The notes below the pieces were generated by a model. That model was not told the origin of the DNA. It ran no database searches and saw nothing but the letters and a program-made list of their open reading frames with translations. Below are positions 1-6,374 of a stretch of DNA of 13,796 nt, one piece after another; position 1 is the first letter of the stretch, and the number at the start of each line of letters is the position of its first letter. The translations under genes and the position numbers were made by a program. Source of the DNA: Phascolarctobacterium sp. (GTDB lineage: Bacteria > Bacillota > Negativicutes > Acidaminococcales > Acidaminococcaceae); contig JAIHZV010000008.1 of assembly GCA_022718015.1 (NCBI GenBank), forward strand, positions 1-13,796, written 5' to 3'.

Positions 1-1
1 C

Positions 2-284
2 ATATTGATCGAGGCAGTCCTGAAAGCAGACGACGCCATCCTGACCGGTGCCCTTGATGTCGCGAATGCCTCTGGTCTGGGTAACGATGCAGGGACATCA
101 GAACGTGGCTGCTGTTGCTTCTCTGATTGGCTTGTCCGCAGTTATCGTGGCAGGTGACGGTCCTGTTGCTAATGACACGCTGCATAAGGCAAATCTTAAT
201 GATGTAGTTATCGCGGCTACTGAGGAGTCAGCCTTTGACGTAGTGGGCAAGCTTTATGCTCTTGGTGTCGGCAGCAAGGAATAA
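2..284 (+). pseudogene. DRTGG-domain protein, 3' part, apparently frameshifted
   Basis: The frame ending at 284 encodes a segment rich in short hydrophobic strands, with VWVTMQGHQNVAAVASL followed by an acidic turn and a final SAFDVVGKLYALG. This resembles the C-terminal part of the DRTGG domain (about 110 aa), found as small stand-alone proteins in clostridia and Negativicutes, often near hydrogenase or redox-signalling genes; their function is not settled. That frame is closed by stops at 6, 21 and 42, and its first start (GTG at 48) has no ribosome binding site. The next frame, open from base 2, gives AILTGALDVANASGL, which fits the segment that should precede VWVTMQGH. The two frames meet near 75-90, so the gene appears broken there, or the assembly has an error. 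The 5' end is outside the window. Family call from memory; moderate confidence. Confidence 0.5.
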
Positions 285-525
285 TTTAGGTAAAAAAAGG
301 GCATATTTTAGTTTTGTAAAAACAAATTACGAAAAAAGTTCTAAACACCGAAATAAAAACGCTTTCTGATACTTGCTGATATATGCGTTCTTTTCAGAAA
401 AACACTTGAGCTTAACAAAAACACAAGTGGCTAAAAATGTCCAATGTGTTCTATCTATATAATACAAAAAACCCGATTTTCACCTAAAAAAAGGGGCTGG
501 AGCTGTAAATTTGTAAAGAAAAAAC

Positions 526-554
526 TTGCGATGTTACAATTTTACTGGTATTAT
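526..554 (+). promoter_or_regulatory. Promoter P1 candidate, extended -10
   Basis: TTGCGA at 526-531, a 17-base spacer, then TATTAT at 549-554 preceded by TG at 546-547, which makes TGGTATTAT an extended -10 element. A transcript from here would start near 561 and run through the inverted repeat at 569-608 and the second promoter before reaching the CoA-transferase gene, giving a leader of about 320 bases. Predicted from consensus only. Confidence 0.5.
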
Positions 555-568
555 ATATATCGTTGAGT

Positions 569-608
569 CAAATTTTTCCCGGCTAGTGTAAAAACAGGGA
601 AAAATTTG
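569..608. repeat. 12-bp perfect inverted repeat between two promoters
   Basis: CAAATTTTTCCC at 569-580 is perfectly repeated in inverse as GGGAAAAATTTG at 597-608, with a 16-base spacer. It lies just after the predicted P1 start point and just before P2. No T-run follows, so it is not a normal terminator. It could be an operator for a dimeric repressor or a hairpin in the P1 transcript. Confidence 0.6.
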
Positions 609-618
609 CCGAAAAAAA

Positions 619-647
619 GTGAAGTTTTTCCTAATATGTGTTATAAT
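619..647 (+). promoter_or_regulatory. Promoter P2 candidate, perfect extended -10
   Basis: TATAAT at 642-647 is preceded by TG at 639-640, giving the full extended -10 form TGTTATAAT. The -35 place (619-624, GTGAAG) is a poor match, which is tolerated at extended -10 promoters. The predicted start is near 654, leaving a leader of about 228 bases before the CoA-transferase start codon. This is the best promoter match upstream of the operon. Confidence 0.6.
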
Positions 648-696
648 TGTAGCAGAAAAGGAAAAACAAAATCTTGAAAAATAATCTTAAATATTA

Positions 697-842
697 GCAG
701 GAATTTTCTTCTGCATGTCGAATTGACTATATAGTCAAGTGTGACATGTTAGTGAAAAGCTTGGCAATCATATAGGTAATATCTTATTTACAGCAGCGGA
801 TTCAAGCTGCCGAATAAGTTATATGCAAAAGGGGCAACCCTT
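697..842 (+). other. Hairpin-rich leader of the operon
   Basis: Four local stem-loops can be drawn. One is GCAG/CTGC with two further A-T pairs past a bulged G at 697-714. The second is the perfect 16-base palindrome TTGACTATATAGTCAA at 723-738. The third is nested: CTTATT at 783-788 pairs with AATAAG at 813-818 around GCAGC at 793-797 and GCTGC at 806-810. The fourth is AAGGG at 829-833 with CCCTT at 838-842, closed by a GCAA tetraloop of the GNRA type. TCCT at 856-859 can also pair with AGGA at 867-870 inside the ribosome binding site. I do not recognise a known riboswitch here. Confidence 0.45.
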
Positions 843-881
843 ATAAAAAACAATGTCCTAATTAAAAGGAGGAAGGTAAAC

Positions 882-2426
882 ATGATCGATATTAAAGATC
901 GCATTTGTGACGTAGTAGCTGGCAAAGTAATGAGCGCTGAAGCTGCTGCAGAATTCGTAAAAGATGGTGACAATTTAGGTGTCAGCGGTTTTACCCCGTC
1001 TGGCTATCCGAAAGCTGTTCCTCTGGCTCTTGCTGAAAAGGGCAAAAAAACTCCTTTCAAAGTTAACGTTTGGACTGGCGCATCTGTTGGTCCTGAAATT
1101 GACCAAGCAATGGTTGAAGCTGGCATTATTGACCGTCGTCTGCCTTATCAGACCAACGGCACCATGCGTAAAGCTATCAATGCTGGTAAAGTAAAATACG
1201 CTGATATTCATCTGTCTCACATGGCTCAAATGGTTCGCTATGGCTTCATGGCTGGCCGTCCGACCGGTCCGGATGTTGCTATCGTAGAAGTTTGCAAAAT
1301 CAACGACCTCGGCAATGGCATGGTTGGCCTGATCCCGACCACTTCCATGGGCAACAGCTCTTCCTATGTAGCTGGCGCTAAAAAGGTTATCGTTGAAGTT
1401 AACACCACTCAACCGGTAGGCCTGGAAGGCATGCATGACTCCTATATTCCTCTGGATCCCCCGAATCGTCAACCGATTCCTATCACCGCTCCGGAAGACC
1501 GCATCGGTACCACCTACATTCCTTGCGAAGTAGAAAAAATCGTTGCTGTAGTTCCTTGCGACCGTCCTGACATCGTTCGTCCGCTGGGCGAAATCGACGA
1601 CGACGCTAAGCACATGGGCGCTAACCTCGTTAACTTCTTGAAAAACGAAGTTAAAGAAGGCCGTCTGCCGAAAAACCTGCTGCCGCTGCAATCTGGCGTA
1701 GGCTCCGTTGCTAACGCAGTTATCAATGGTCTGGTTAACTCCGATTTCGAAGACCTGACCGTTTACACCGAAGTTATTCAAGATGGTATGTTCGACCTGA
1801 TCGACGCTGGCAAACTCCGCGTTGCTTCCGGTACCGCTCTGACTCCGTCTCCTGAATGCCAAAAGAAATTCTATGAGAACGTAGATTTCTACAAAAAATA
1901 TCTGCTGCTCCGTCCGCAAGAAATCTCCAACAGCCCTGAAGTTGCTCGTCGTATCGGCGTAATCGCAATGAACACCGCTATTGAAGTAGATATCTATGGT
2001 AACGTAAACTCCACTCATGTTTGCGGCACCAAGCTGATGAACGGCGTTGGTGGTTCCGGCGACTTCGCTCGTAACGGCTACCTGACCGTATTCTTCACCA
2101 ACTCCCTGGCAAAAGGCGGCGCTATCTCTTCTGTAGTTCCGTTCTGCAGCCATATCGATCATGCTACCCTGGACGTTGACGTTATCGTTTCCGAACGTGG
2201 CGTTGCTGATCTGCGTGGCCTGAGCCCGAAAGAAAAAGCTCCGATCATCATTGATCAAATCGCTAACCCGAAATACCAACCTTGGCTGTATGATTACTTC
2301 AAACGCGCTTGCGAAGCTTGCGGCAATAGCCAAACTCCGCATATCCTGAGCGAAGCATTCAAATGCTATGAAGTATTTGCTGCAACCGGTACCATGGAAA
2401 GCATGGTAGAAGGCCTGGAAAAATAA
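882..2426 (+). CDS. scpC: Propionyl-CoA:succinate CoA-transferase
   Basis: A cytoplasmic class I CoA-transferase of the acetyl-CoA hydrolase/transferase family, 514 aa, the usual length. In this setting it moves CoA from propionyl-CoA to succinate, feeding succinyl-CoA to the mutase and releasing propionate. Visible support: a first half with GFTPSGYPKAVP at residues 36-47; the catalytic-glutamate segment YTEVIQDG with Glu297 as the residue expected to form the glutamyl-CoA intermediate; and the glycine-rich CoA loop NGVGGSGDFARNGY at 387-400. The start is fixed by AGGAGG at 867-872, nine bases ahead. It is the first gene of the unit, 227 bases before the mutase gene. Codon use is extremely biased, indicating high expression. 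The family also contains acetate- and butyrate-specific enzymes; neighbours, not residues, make the propionyl/succinate assignment. Confidence 0.88.
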   Translation: MIDIKDRICDVVAGKVMSAEAAAEFVKDGDNLGVSGFTPSGYPKAVPLALAEKGKKTPFKVNVWTGASVGPEIDQAMVEAGIIDRRLPYQTNGTMRKAINAGKVKYADIHLSHMAQMVRYGFMAGRPTGPDVAIVEVCKINDLGNGMVGLIPTTSMGNSSSYVAGAKKVIVEVNTTQPVGLEGMHDSYIPLDPPNRQPIPITAPEDRIGTTYIPCEVEKIVAVVPCDRPDIVRPLGEIDDDAKHMGANLVNFLKNEVKEGRLPKNLLPLQSGVGSVANAVINGLVNSDFEDLTVYTEVIQDGMFDLIDAGKLRVASGTALTPSPECQKKFYENVDFYKKYLLLRPQEISNSPEVARRIGVIAMNTAIEVDIYGNVNSTHVCGTKLMNGVGGSGDFARNGYLTVFFTNSLAKGGAISSVVPFCSHIDHATLDVDVIVSERGVADLRGLSPKEKAPIIIDQIANPKYQPWLYDYFKRACEACGNSQTPHILSEAFKCYEVFAATGTMESMVEGLEK

Positions 2427-2437
2427 TTTTTGAACTT

Positions 2438-2463
2438 TTTCTCTAGACCCCTTGAGAAATTTT
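2438..2463 (+). terminator. Weak terminator-like hairpin after the CoA-transferase gene
   Basis: TTTCTC at 2438-2443 can pair with GAGAAA at 2454-2459 around a ten-base loop, followed by only four T residues. The stem is short and AT-rich, so at most partial termination is expected, leaving read-through into the mutase genes. Confidence 0.25.
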
Positions 2464-2480
2464 CAAAAATAGGTTAAACT
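2452..2480 (+). promoter_or_regulatory. Possible internal promoter before the mutase genes
   Basis: TTGAGA at 2452-2457, a 17-base spacer and TAAACT at 2475-2480 (four of six matches). A start near 2487 would put the structured element at 2491-2620 at the very 5' end of the RNA, which makes the site more interesting than its score. AT-rich spacers produce such matches by chance. Confidence 0.3.
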
Positions 2481-2490
2481 ATGTAATGTG

Positions 2491-2620
2491 CCTGCCGACA
2501 GGTGAGACTCCTGCCGGCAGGTATATATAAAAAGCTGACGAAGCCTAGAGGCTTTGCCATATATCAACCGTCAAAGACGGGACACTCTCACCATTATTAC
2601 GAAACCGTCCATTTCGTAAT
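2491..2620 (+). promoter_or_regulatory. Candidate structured RNA leader of the mutase genes
   Basis: Four hairpins fill the spacer. A: CCTGCCG at 2491-2497 with CGGCAGG at 2515-2521, continuing past one A-C mismatch into CAGG/CCTG, with loop TGAGACT at 2503-2509. B: CGAAGCC at 2539-2545 with GGCTTTG at 2550-2556, loop TAGA. C: CCGTC at 2568-2572 with GACGG at 2576-2580. D: ATTACGAAA at 2596-2604 with TTTCGTAAT at 2612-2620, loop CCGTCCA. Two longer-range pairings are possible: GGTGAGA at 2501-2507 with TCTCACC at 2586-2592, and GACGG of hairpin C with the second CCGTC, in loop D (2605-2609). No U-tract follows hairpin A. The ribosome binding site begins 20 bases after hairpin D. I do not match it to a known family. 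Confidence 0.5.
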
Positions 2621-2653
2621 ATGTAAACCAAATATTTTAAGGAGGATTTGAGA

Positions 2654-4303
2654 ATGGCATTTGAAGAAATTAAAGCCGGTTTAGAAAAATATCATGCTGA
2701 AGTTGAAGCTAAACTGGTAAAAAACCCTGAACGCGCAAACCTGGTTCCTAACAGACTGTACACCCCGGTAGATCTTGGTGAAAACTTTGACTACATGACT
2801 AAATTGGGTTTCCCTGGTGAATATCCGTACACCCGTGGTGTTCAACCGACCATGTATCGTGGCCGTTTCTGGACCATGCGTATGTATGCTGGCTTCTCCA
2901 CCGCTGAAGAATCCAACAAACGTTATCGTTACCTGCTGGCTAACGGTGGTTCCGGCCTGTCCTGCGCATTCGACCTGCCGACCCAGATCGGTTATGATTC
3001 CACCGATCCGATGGCTGAAGGCGAAGTTGGTAAAGTAGGCGTTGCTATCGACTCCCTGGCTGACATGGAAATCCTGTTCGACCAAATTTCCCTGGATAAA
3101 GTATCCACTTCCATGACCATCAACGCTCCGGCTTCCGTACTGCTGGCTATGTACATTGCAGTAGCTGAAAAACAAGGCGTTTCCGCTGACAAACTGCGTG
3201 GTACCATTCAGAACGATATTCTGAAAGAGTACGCTGCTCGCGGCACCTACATTTTCCCGCCGAAACCGTCCATGCGTCTGATTACCAACATTTTTGAATA
3301 CTGCTCCAAGAACGTACCGCTGTGGAACACCATTTCCATCTCCGGTTACCATATCCGTGAAGCTGGTTCCACCGCTTCTCAGGAAATTGCATTCACCATC
3401 GCTGACGGCATCGCTTATGTAGAAGCTGCTATCAAAGCTGGTCTGGACGTTGACGCTTTCGCTGGCCGTCTGTCCTTCTTCTGGAATGCACACAACAACG
3501 TACTGGAAGAGGTTGCTAAATTCCGTGCTTCCCGTCGTGTATGGTCCAAAGTTATGAAAGAGCGTTTTGGCGCTAAAAAAGCTAAATCCATGATGCTCCG
3601 CGTACATACCCAAACCGCTGGCTCCATGCTGACCGCTCAACAACCGAACAACAACATCGTTCGTGTTGCTCTGCAAACCGCTGCTGCTGTTATGGGTGGT
3701 ACCCAATCCCTGCACACCAACTCCAAAGACGAAGCTCTGGCACTGCCGACCACTGAGTCTGTAACCATCGCTCTGCGTACCCAACAAATCGTTGCTTACG
3801 AATCCGGTCTGGCTGACACCGTTGATCCGTTGGGCGGTTCCTACTATGTAGAAGCTCTGACCGACAAGATCGAAGCTGAAGCTTGGGAATACATTAAGAA
3901 AATTGACGAAATCGGTGGCGCTCCTGAAGCAATCGCTAAAGGCTACATCCAAAAAGAAATCCAAGACTCCGCTTACAAATGGCAGATGGAAATCGAAAAA
4001 GGCGACCGTATCATCGTTGGCGTTAACAAATTCACTCAAGAAGAAGAAGCTCCGAAAAACCTGCTGCGCGTAGACGGCTCTGTAGGCAAGCTGCAAGCTG
4101 AAAAGATTGCTGCTCTGAAAGCTCGTCGCGACAACGCTAAAGTTGAAGAGACTCTGAAAGCTCTGGAAGCAGGCTGCGCAGATGAAAATGTAAACCTGAT
4201 GCCTCTGATTCTGGATGCAGTTCGTGCATACGCAACCGAAGGCGAAATCTGCGGCGTTATGAGAAAAGTATTCGGCGAATACCAACCTCATACCACTCTC
4301 TAA
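2654..4303 (+). CDS. mcmA1: Methylmalonyl-CoA mutase, catalytic large subunit
   Basis: The TIM-barrel subunit of an adenosylcobalamin-dependent acyl-CoA mutase. It interconverts succinyl-CoA and (R)-methylmalonyl-CoA together with the separate B12-binding subunit encoded next. Length is 549 aa, normal for the split form. Motifs include MYAGFSTAEESN, AFDLPTQIGYDS, TIQNDILKEY, SISGYHIREAGS with the expected active-site His233, and QSLHTNSKDEALALPT. By my alignment from memory, Tyr91 and Arg208 (in PSMR) match the Tyr89/Arg207 pair of Propionibacterium methylmalonyl-CoA mutase; isobutyryl-CoA mutases have Phe and Gln there. Start: ATG at 2654 is eight bases after GGAGG (2641-2645). An in-frame TTG at 2648 would leave only two bases and is rejected. 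Codon bias is very strong. The B12-binding gene follows after 36 bases. Confidence 0.93.
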   Translation: MAFEEIKAGLEKYHAEVEAKLVKNPERANLVPNRLYTPVDLGENFDYMTKLGFPGEYPYTRGVQPTMYRGRFWTMRMYAGFSTAEESNKRYRYLLANGGSGLSCAFDLPTQIGYDSTDPMAEGEVGKVGVAIDSLADMEILFDQISLDKVSTSMTINAPASVLLAMYIAVAEKQGVSADKLRGTIQNDILKEYAARGTYIFPPKPSMRLITNIFEYCSKNVPLWNTISISGYHIREAGSTASQEIAFTIADGIAYVEAAIKAGLDVDAFAGRLSFFWNAHNNVLEEVAKFRASRRVWSKVMKERFGAKKAKSMMLRVHTQTAGSMLTAQQPNNNIVRVALQTAAAVMGGTQSLHTNSKDEALALPTTESVTIALRTQQIVAYESGLADTVDPLGGSYYVEALTDKIEAEAWEYIKKIDEIGGAPEAIAKGYIQKEIQDSAYKWQMEIEKGDRIIVGVNKFTQEEEAPKNLLRVDGSVGKLQAEKIAALKARRDNAKVEETLKALEAGCADENVNLMPLILDAVRAYATEGEICGVMRKVFGEYQPHTTL

Positions 4304-4339
4304 TTTGTAAACACAACCAATATACGGAGGTAAACTATA

Positions 4340-4729
4340 ATGGCAAACGTTAAAGTTTTAGTTGCTAAACCGGGTCTGGATGGCCATGACCGCGGTGCTA
4401 AAGTTGTAGCTCGTGCTCTGCGCGACGCTGGTTTTGAAGTTATCTATACCGGTATCCGTCTGACTCCGGAACAAATCGCTGAAGCTGCTCTGCAAGACGA
4501 CGTAAACGTTGTTGCACTGTCCCTGCTGTCTGGCGCTCACAACACCCTTTTCCCGAAAGTAGTTGAACTGCTGAAAGAAAAAGGCCTGAACGACGTTCTG
4601 GTTATCGGCGGCGGCGTTATTCCTGACGCTGACATCCCTGGCCTGAAAGCTGCTGGCATTGCTGCTGTATTCACTCCGGGCACCCCGACCAGCAACATTG
4701 TTGATTTCATCAACGCTAACGTTAAATAA
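4340..4729 (+). CDS. mcmA2: Methylmalonyl-CoA mutase, cobalamin-binding small subunit
   Basis: A 129-aa Rossmann-like B12-binding domain that carries adenosylcobalamin for the catalytic subunit encoded just upstream. The base-off/His-on motif DxHxxG is present as LDGHDRG with Asp14, His16 and Gly19; His16 would be the lower cobalt ligand. The following segments SLLSGAH and VIGGGVIPDAD are the usual dimethylbenzimidazole-tail pocket segments. Its length is that of a domain without any extension, as in split archaeal and clostridial mutases; in many bacteria it is fused to the large subunit. GGAGG at 4326-4330 lies nine bases before the ATG. Codon bias matches its partner. The same fold serves other B12 mutases, but adjacency and the partner's residues support the methylmalonyl assignment. 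Confidence 0.93.
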   Translation: MANVKVLVAKPGLDGHDRGAKVVARALRDAGFEVIYTGIRLTPEQIAEAALQDDVNVVALSLLSGAHNTLFPKVVELLKEKGLNDVLVIGGGVIPDADIPGLKAAGIAAVFTPGTPTSNIVDFINANVK

Positions 4730-4744
4730 TTTTATCCTTTAAGT

Positions 4745-4769
4745 GCAGGCCGGGCTTGTCCCGGCTTGC
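4745..4769 (+). other. GC-rich hairpin between mutase and meaB genes
   Basis: GCAGGCCGGG at 4745-4754 pairs along its full length, with one G-T wobble, with CCCGGCTTGC at 4760-4769; the loop is CTTGT. No T-run follows (the next bases are CTTATAAAATA), so it is not a standard terminator. It may act as a stabilising 3' end for the upstream message or as a partial block that lowers meaB expression. Confidence 0.55.
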
Positions 4770-4811
4770 CTTATAAAATATTCACTATCCAAAAACAAGG
4801 CGGTGTGAATT

Positions 4812-5750
4812 ATGGAAATAGTAGATAAATTATTAAATCATTCTCGTCTTGCATTATCTAAAGCAATCACTGCTGTTGAAAATGAATACGATGATGCTGT
4901 CAAAATTATGACAGAAATTTATCCTCATACTGGTAATGCTTATGTAATTGGTATCACAGGACCTCCGGGTGCTGGTAAAAGTACTTTGACTGACAAACTT
5001 GCTAAAGAATATCGTAAACGCGGTAAAACCGTTGGTATCGTAGCAATTGACCCTACTAGCCCGTATTCTGGCGGCGCTATCTTAGGCGACCGTATCAGAA
5101 TGATGGATCTGACTGCAGACGAAGGTATCTTCGTTCGCTCTATGGCAACTCGCGGCAGTCTTGGCGGCCTGTCTCAAAAAGCAGGTGACGCTGTTAAATT
5201 AATGGATGCTTTCGGCATGGACGTTATTATCGTTGAAACCGTAGGTGTAGGCCAATCTGAGGTTGACATTGTTAAGACCGCAGATACCACTATGGTTGTT
5301 GTTATCCCTGGTATGGGCGACGATATCCAGGCTATTAAAGCAGGTATACTTGAAATCGGTGACCTGTTCACGATTAACAAAGCTGATCGTGAGGGTACAG
5401 ACAAGCTCAACATTGAGATTGAAATGATGCTCGAATTAAATCCCGAATATGTTGGCTGGCGTCCTCCGATTAACAGGACCATTGCCAGCAAGGGTGAAGG
5501 TATAGAGGCTGTTGTGGACTCTATTGAGGCTCACAAGGCATATTTGATTGAAAGTGGCAAATTGAGTGATATCCGTAAAGCTCGTATTAAAAACGAAGTT
5601 ACGGCTATGCTTAATGACCATGTAAATCGCTACATCGACAAAAACGTTGTTCAAACTGACGATTTTGATAACCTCGTTATCAAAATGCAGAACCGTGAGA
5701 TTGAGCCGTACTCTGTCGTTGATGATATTGTTGGTAAAGTTTTAAAATAA
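4812..5750 (+). CDS. meaB: MeaB/ArgK-type GTPase, mutase chaperone
   Basis: A 312-aa P-loop GTPase of the G3E family. MeaB (human MMAA) gates cobalamin loading into methylmalonyl-CoA mutase, guards it against inactivation and helps remove damaged cofactor. Motifs: Walker A GPPGAGKS at 50-57; switch I region SGGAILGDRIRM at 86-97; ETVGVGQSE at 142-150, characteristic of MeaB; and the guanine-specifying NKAD at 189-192. The length is typical. Older annotation calls this family a lysine/arginine/ornithine transport ATPase (ArgK); the mutase neighbours make that wrong here. The ribosome binding site is weaker than elsewhere in the operon (AAGGCGGTG just upstream), and the 5' third uses rarer codons (TTA, ATA, ACA), both fitting a chaperone needed in smaller amounts. 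Confidence 0.92.
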   Translation: MEIVDKLLNHSRLALSKAITAVENEYDDAVKIMTEIYPHTGNAYVIGITGPPGAGKSTLTDKLAKEYRKRGKTVGIVAIDPTSPYSGGAILGDRIRMMDLTADEGIFVRSMATRGSLGGLSQKAGDAVKLMDAFGMDVIIVETVGVGQSEVDIVKTADTTMVVVIPGMGDDIQAIKAGILEIGDLFTINKADREGTDKLNIEIEMMLELNPEYVGWRPPINRTIASKGEGIEAVVDSIEAHKAYLIESGKLSDIRKARIKNEVTAMLNDHVNRYIDKNVVQTDDFDNLVIKMQNREIEPYSVVDDIVGKVLK

Positions 5751-5788
5751 AACCACCAAAAAAACTAACTTTTTAGGAGGAATTTATT

Positions 5789-6220
5789 ATGGCATTCAAA
5801 ACTATTTGTGTTGACCATGTAGGTATCGCTTGCGCTGGTACCTTGGAAGAAGCTGCAAAAATTTATACTGAGGTTCTGGGCCTGAAAGCTACCGGTACCG
5901 AAGAAGTTAAAGAACAAGGTGTTGCTACCGTATTTGTTCCCTGCGGCGAAACCCTGATTGAGCTCCTTGTTGATATTACCGAAAACAACGACGGCCCTAT
6001 CGGCAAATATGTTGCTAAAAACGGCCCTGGCATCCAACATATGGCTCTGCGCGTTGACGACATTAAAGCAGCTATTGCTGACCTGACCGAAGCTGGCGTT
6101 CGTATGATCGACAAAGCTCCGCGTAATGGTGCTGGCCAAATGAAAATTGCTTTCGTTCATCCGAAATCTGCTGGCTTGCTGCTCGAACTGTGCCAACCTG
6201 CTGCAACCTATAAAGACTAA
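5789..6220 (+). CDS. mce: Methylmalonyl-CoA epimerase
   Basis: A 143-aa vicinal-oxygen-chelate (glyoxalase/bleomycin-resistance fold) protein that interconverts (R)- and (S)-methylmalonyl-CoA, linking the mutase product to the decarboxylase. Two beta-alpha-beta-beta-beta modules are visible, starting at VDHVGIA (8-14) and IQHMALRVDD (82-91). Likely metal ligands are His10, Glu58 (IELL), His84 and Glu133 (LLLEL); Glu42 in EQGV is in the place of the catalytic glutamate. Length is normal. It follows meaB after 38 bases, with AGGAGG about ten bases before the start codon. Strong codon bias returns here. The fold is shared with many enzymes, but the position between mutase and decarboxylase genes is decisive. 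Confidence 0.93.
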   Translation: MAFKTICVDHVGIACAGTLEEAAKIYTEVLGLKATGTEEVKEQGVATVFVPCGETLIELLVDITENNDGPIGKYVAKNGPGIQHMALRVDDIKAAIADLTEAGVRMIDKAPRNGAGQMKIAFVHPKSAGLLLELCQPAATYKD

Positions 6221-6230
6221 TTCACTAGCC

Positions 6231-6308
6231 TGCTAGATTCTAGCAAAGTGGTATTCACAATTTAAGCTACATAATGCTGGAGGCGTACAAGTGATATGTC
6301 TTCAGCAT
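6231..6308 (+). other. Two stem-loops upstream of mmdA
   Basis: The first is the palindrome TGCTAGATTCTAGCA at 6231-6245. The second pairs ATGCTGGAG at 6274-6282 with CTTCAGCAT at 6300-6308 (one G-T wobble) around a 17-base loop. The second stem contains most of a GGAGG motif (6279-6283), and its loop holds a GTG codon (6291), so it could mask a short reading frame that runs into the mmdA start. Confidence 0.4.
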
Positions 6309-6374
6309 CTGTGTATAAATTTGTTCTCCCAAAATGATGGAGGTGTAAGATTTGTCTACTCAAGAAAAAATTGA
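6291..6374 (+). CDS. Possible 27-codon leader ORF overlapping mmdA start
   Basis: GTG at 6291 follows GGAGG (6279-6283) by seven bases and opens a 27-codon frame ending at TGA 6372-6374. It overlaps the TTG start of mmdA (6352) in another frame. The encoded peptide begins MICLQHLCINLF and is not recognised. A good ribosome binding site and the overlap suggest possible translational coupling, but the composition is not protein-like and the site may simply be chance. Confidence 0.2.
   Translation: MICLQHLCINLFSQNDGGVRFVYSRKN

Larger units (their letters stand above)
285..881. other. Gene-free AT-rich region carrying the operon control area
   Basis: No frame here has a start, a ribosome binding site and a protein-like composition together. 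The upstream half (285-520) is mostly A/T runs with a weak inverted repeat (CACTTG at 403-408 against CAAGTG at 424-429) and a lone TATAAT at 458-463 without a good -35. No convincing terminator for the preceding gene is visible. The downstream half holds the promoters, inverted repeat, palindrome and leader hairpins listed separately. Confidence 0.7.

Noticed and set aside
48..284. Intact 78-aa protein starting at the GTG at 48
   Set aside because: No ribosome binding site, and the first ten residues do not fit the family while the neighbouring frame does.
458..463. TATAAT as a third promoter
   Set aside because: No acceptable -35 or TG extension; expected by chance in such AT-rich DNA.
788..973. 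61-codon minus-strand frame across the scpC start
   Set aside because: No ribosome binding site; it lies over the leader hairpins and the 5' end of a confident gene.
975..2342. 455-codon open frame on the minus strand opposite the CoA-transferase gene
   Set aside because: No ribosome binding site and no recognisable domain; the frame stays open because the sense gene avoids TTA, CTA and TCA codons.
2491..2521. Resemblance of GACAGGTGAGACTCCTGCC to the conserved B12 box of cobalamin riboswitches
   Set aside because: The box would need an insertion, and the upstream core of well over 100 bases cannot fit in the 64 bases after the CoA-transferase stop; none of its other conserved blocks is seen.
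2648..2653. TTG start adding two residues to the mutase
   Set aside because: Only two bases separate it from GGAGG; the ATG at 2654 has ideal spacing.
2681..4291. 536-codon minus-strand frame opposite the mutase gene
   Set aside because: Same cause, with low-complexity Phe/Val/Ser-rich composition and no start signal.
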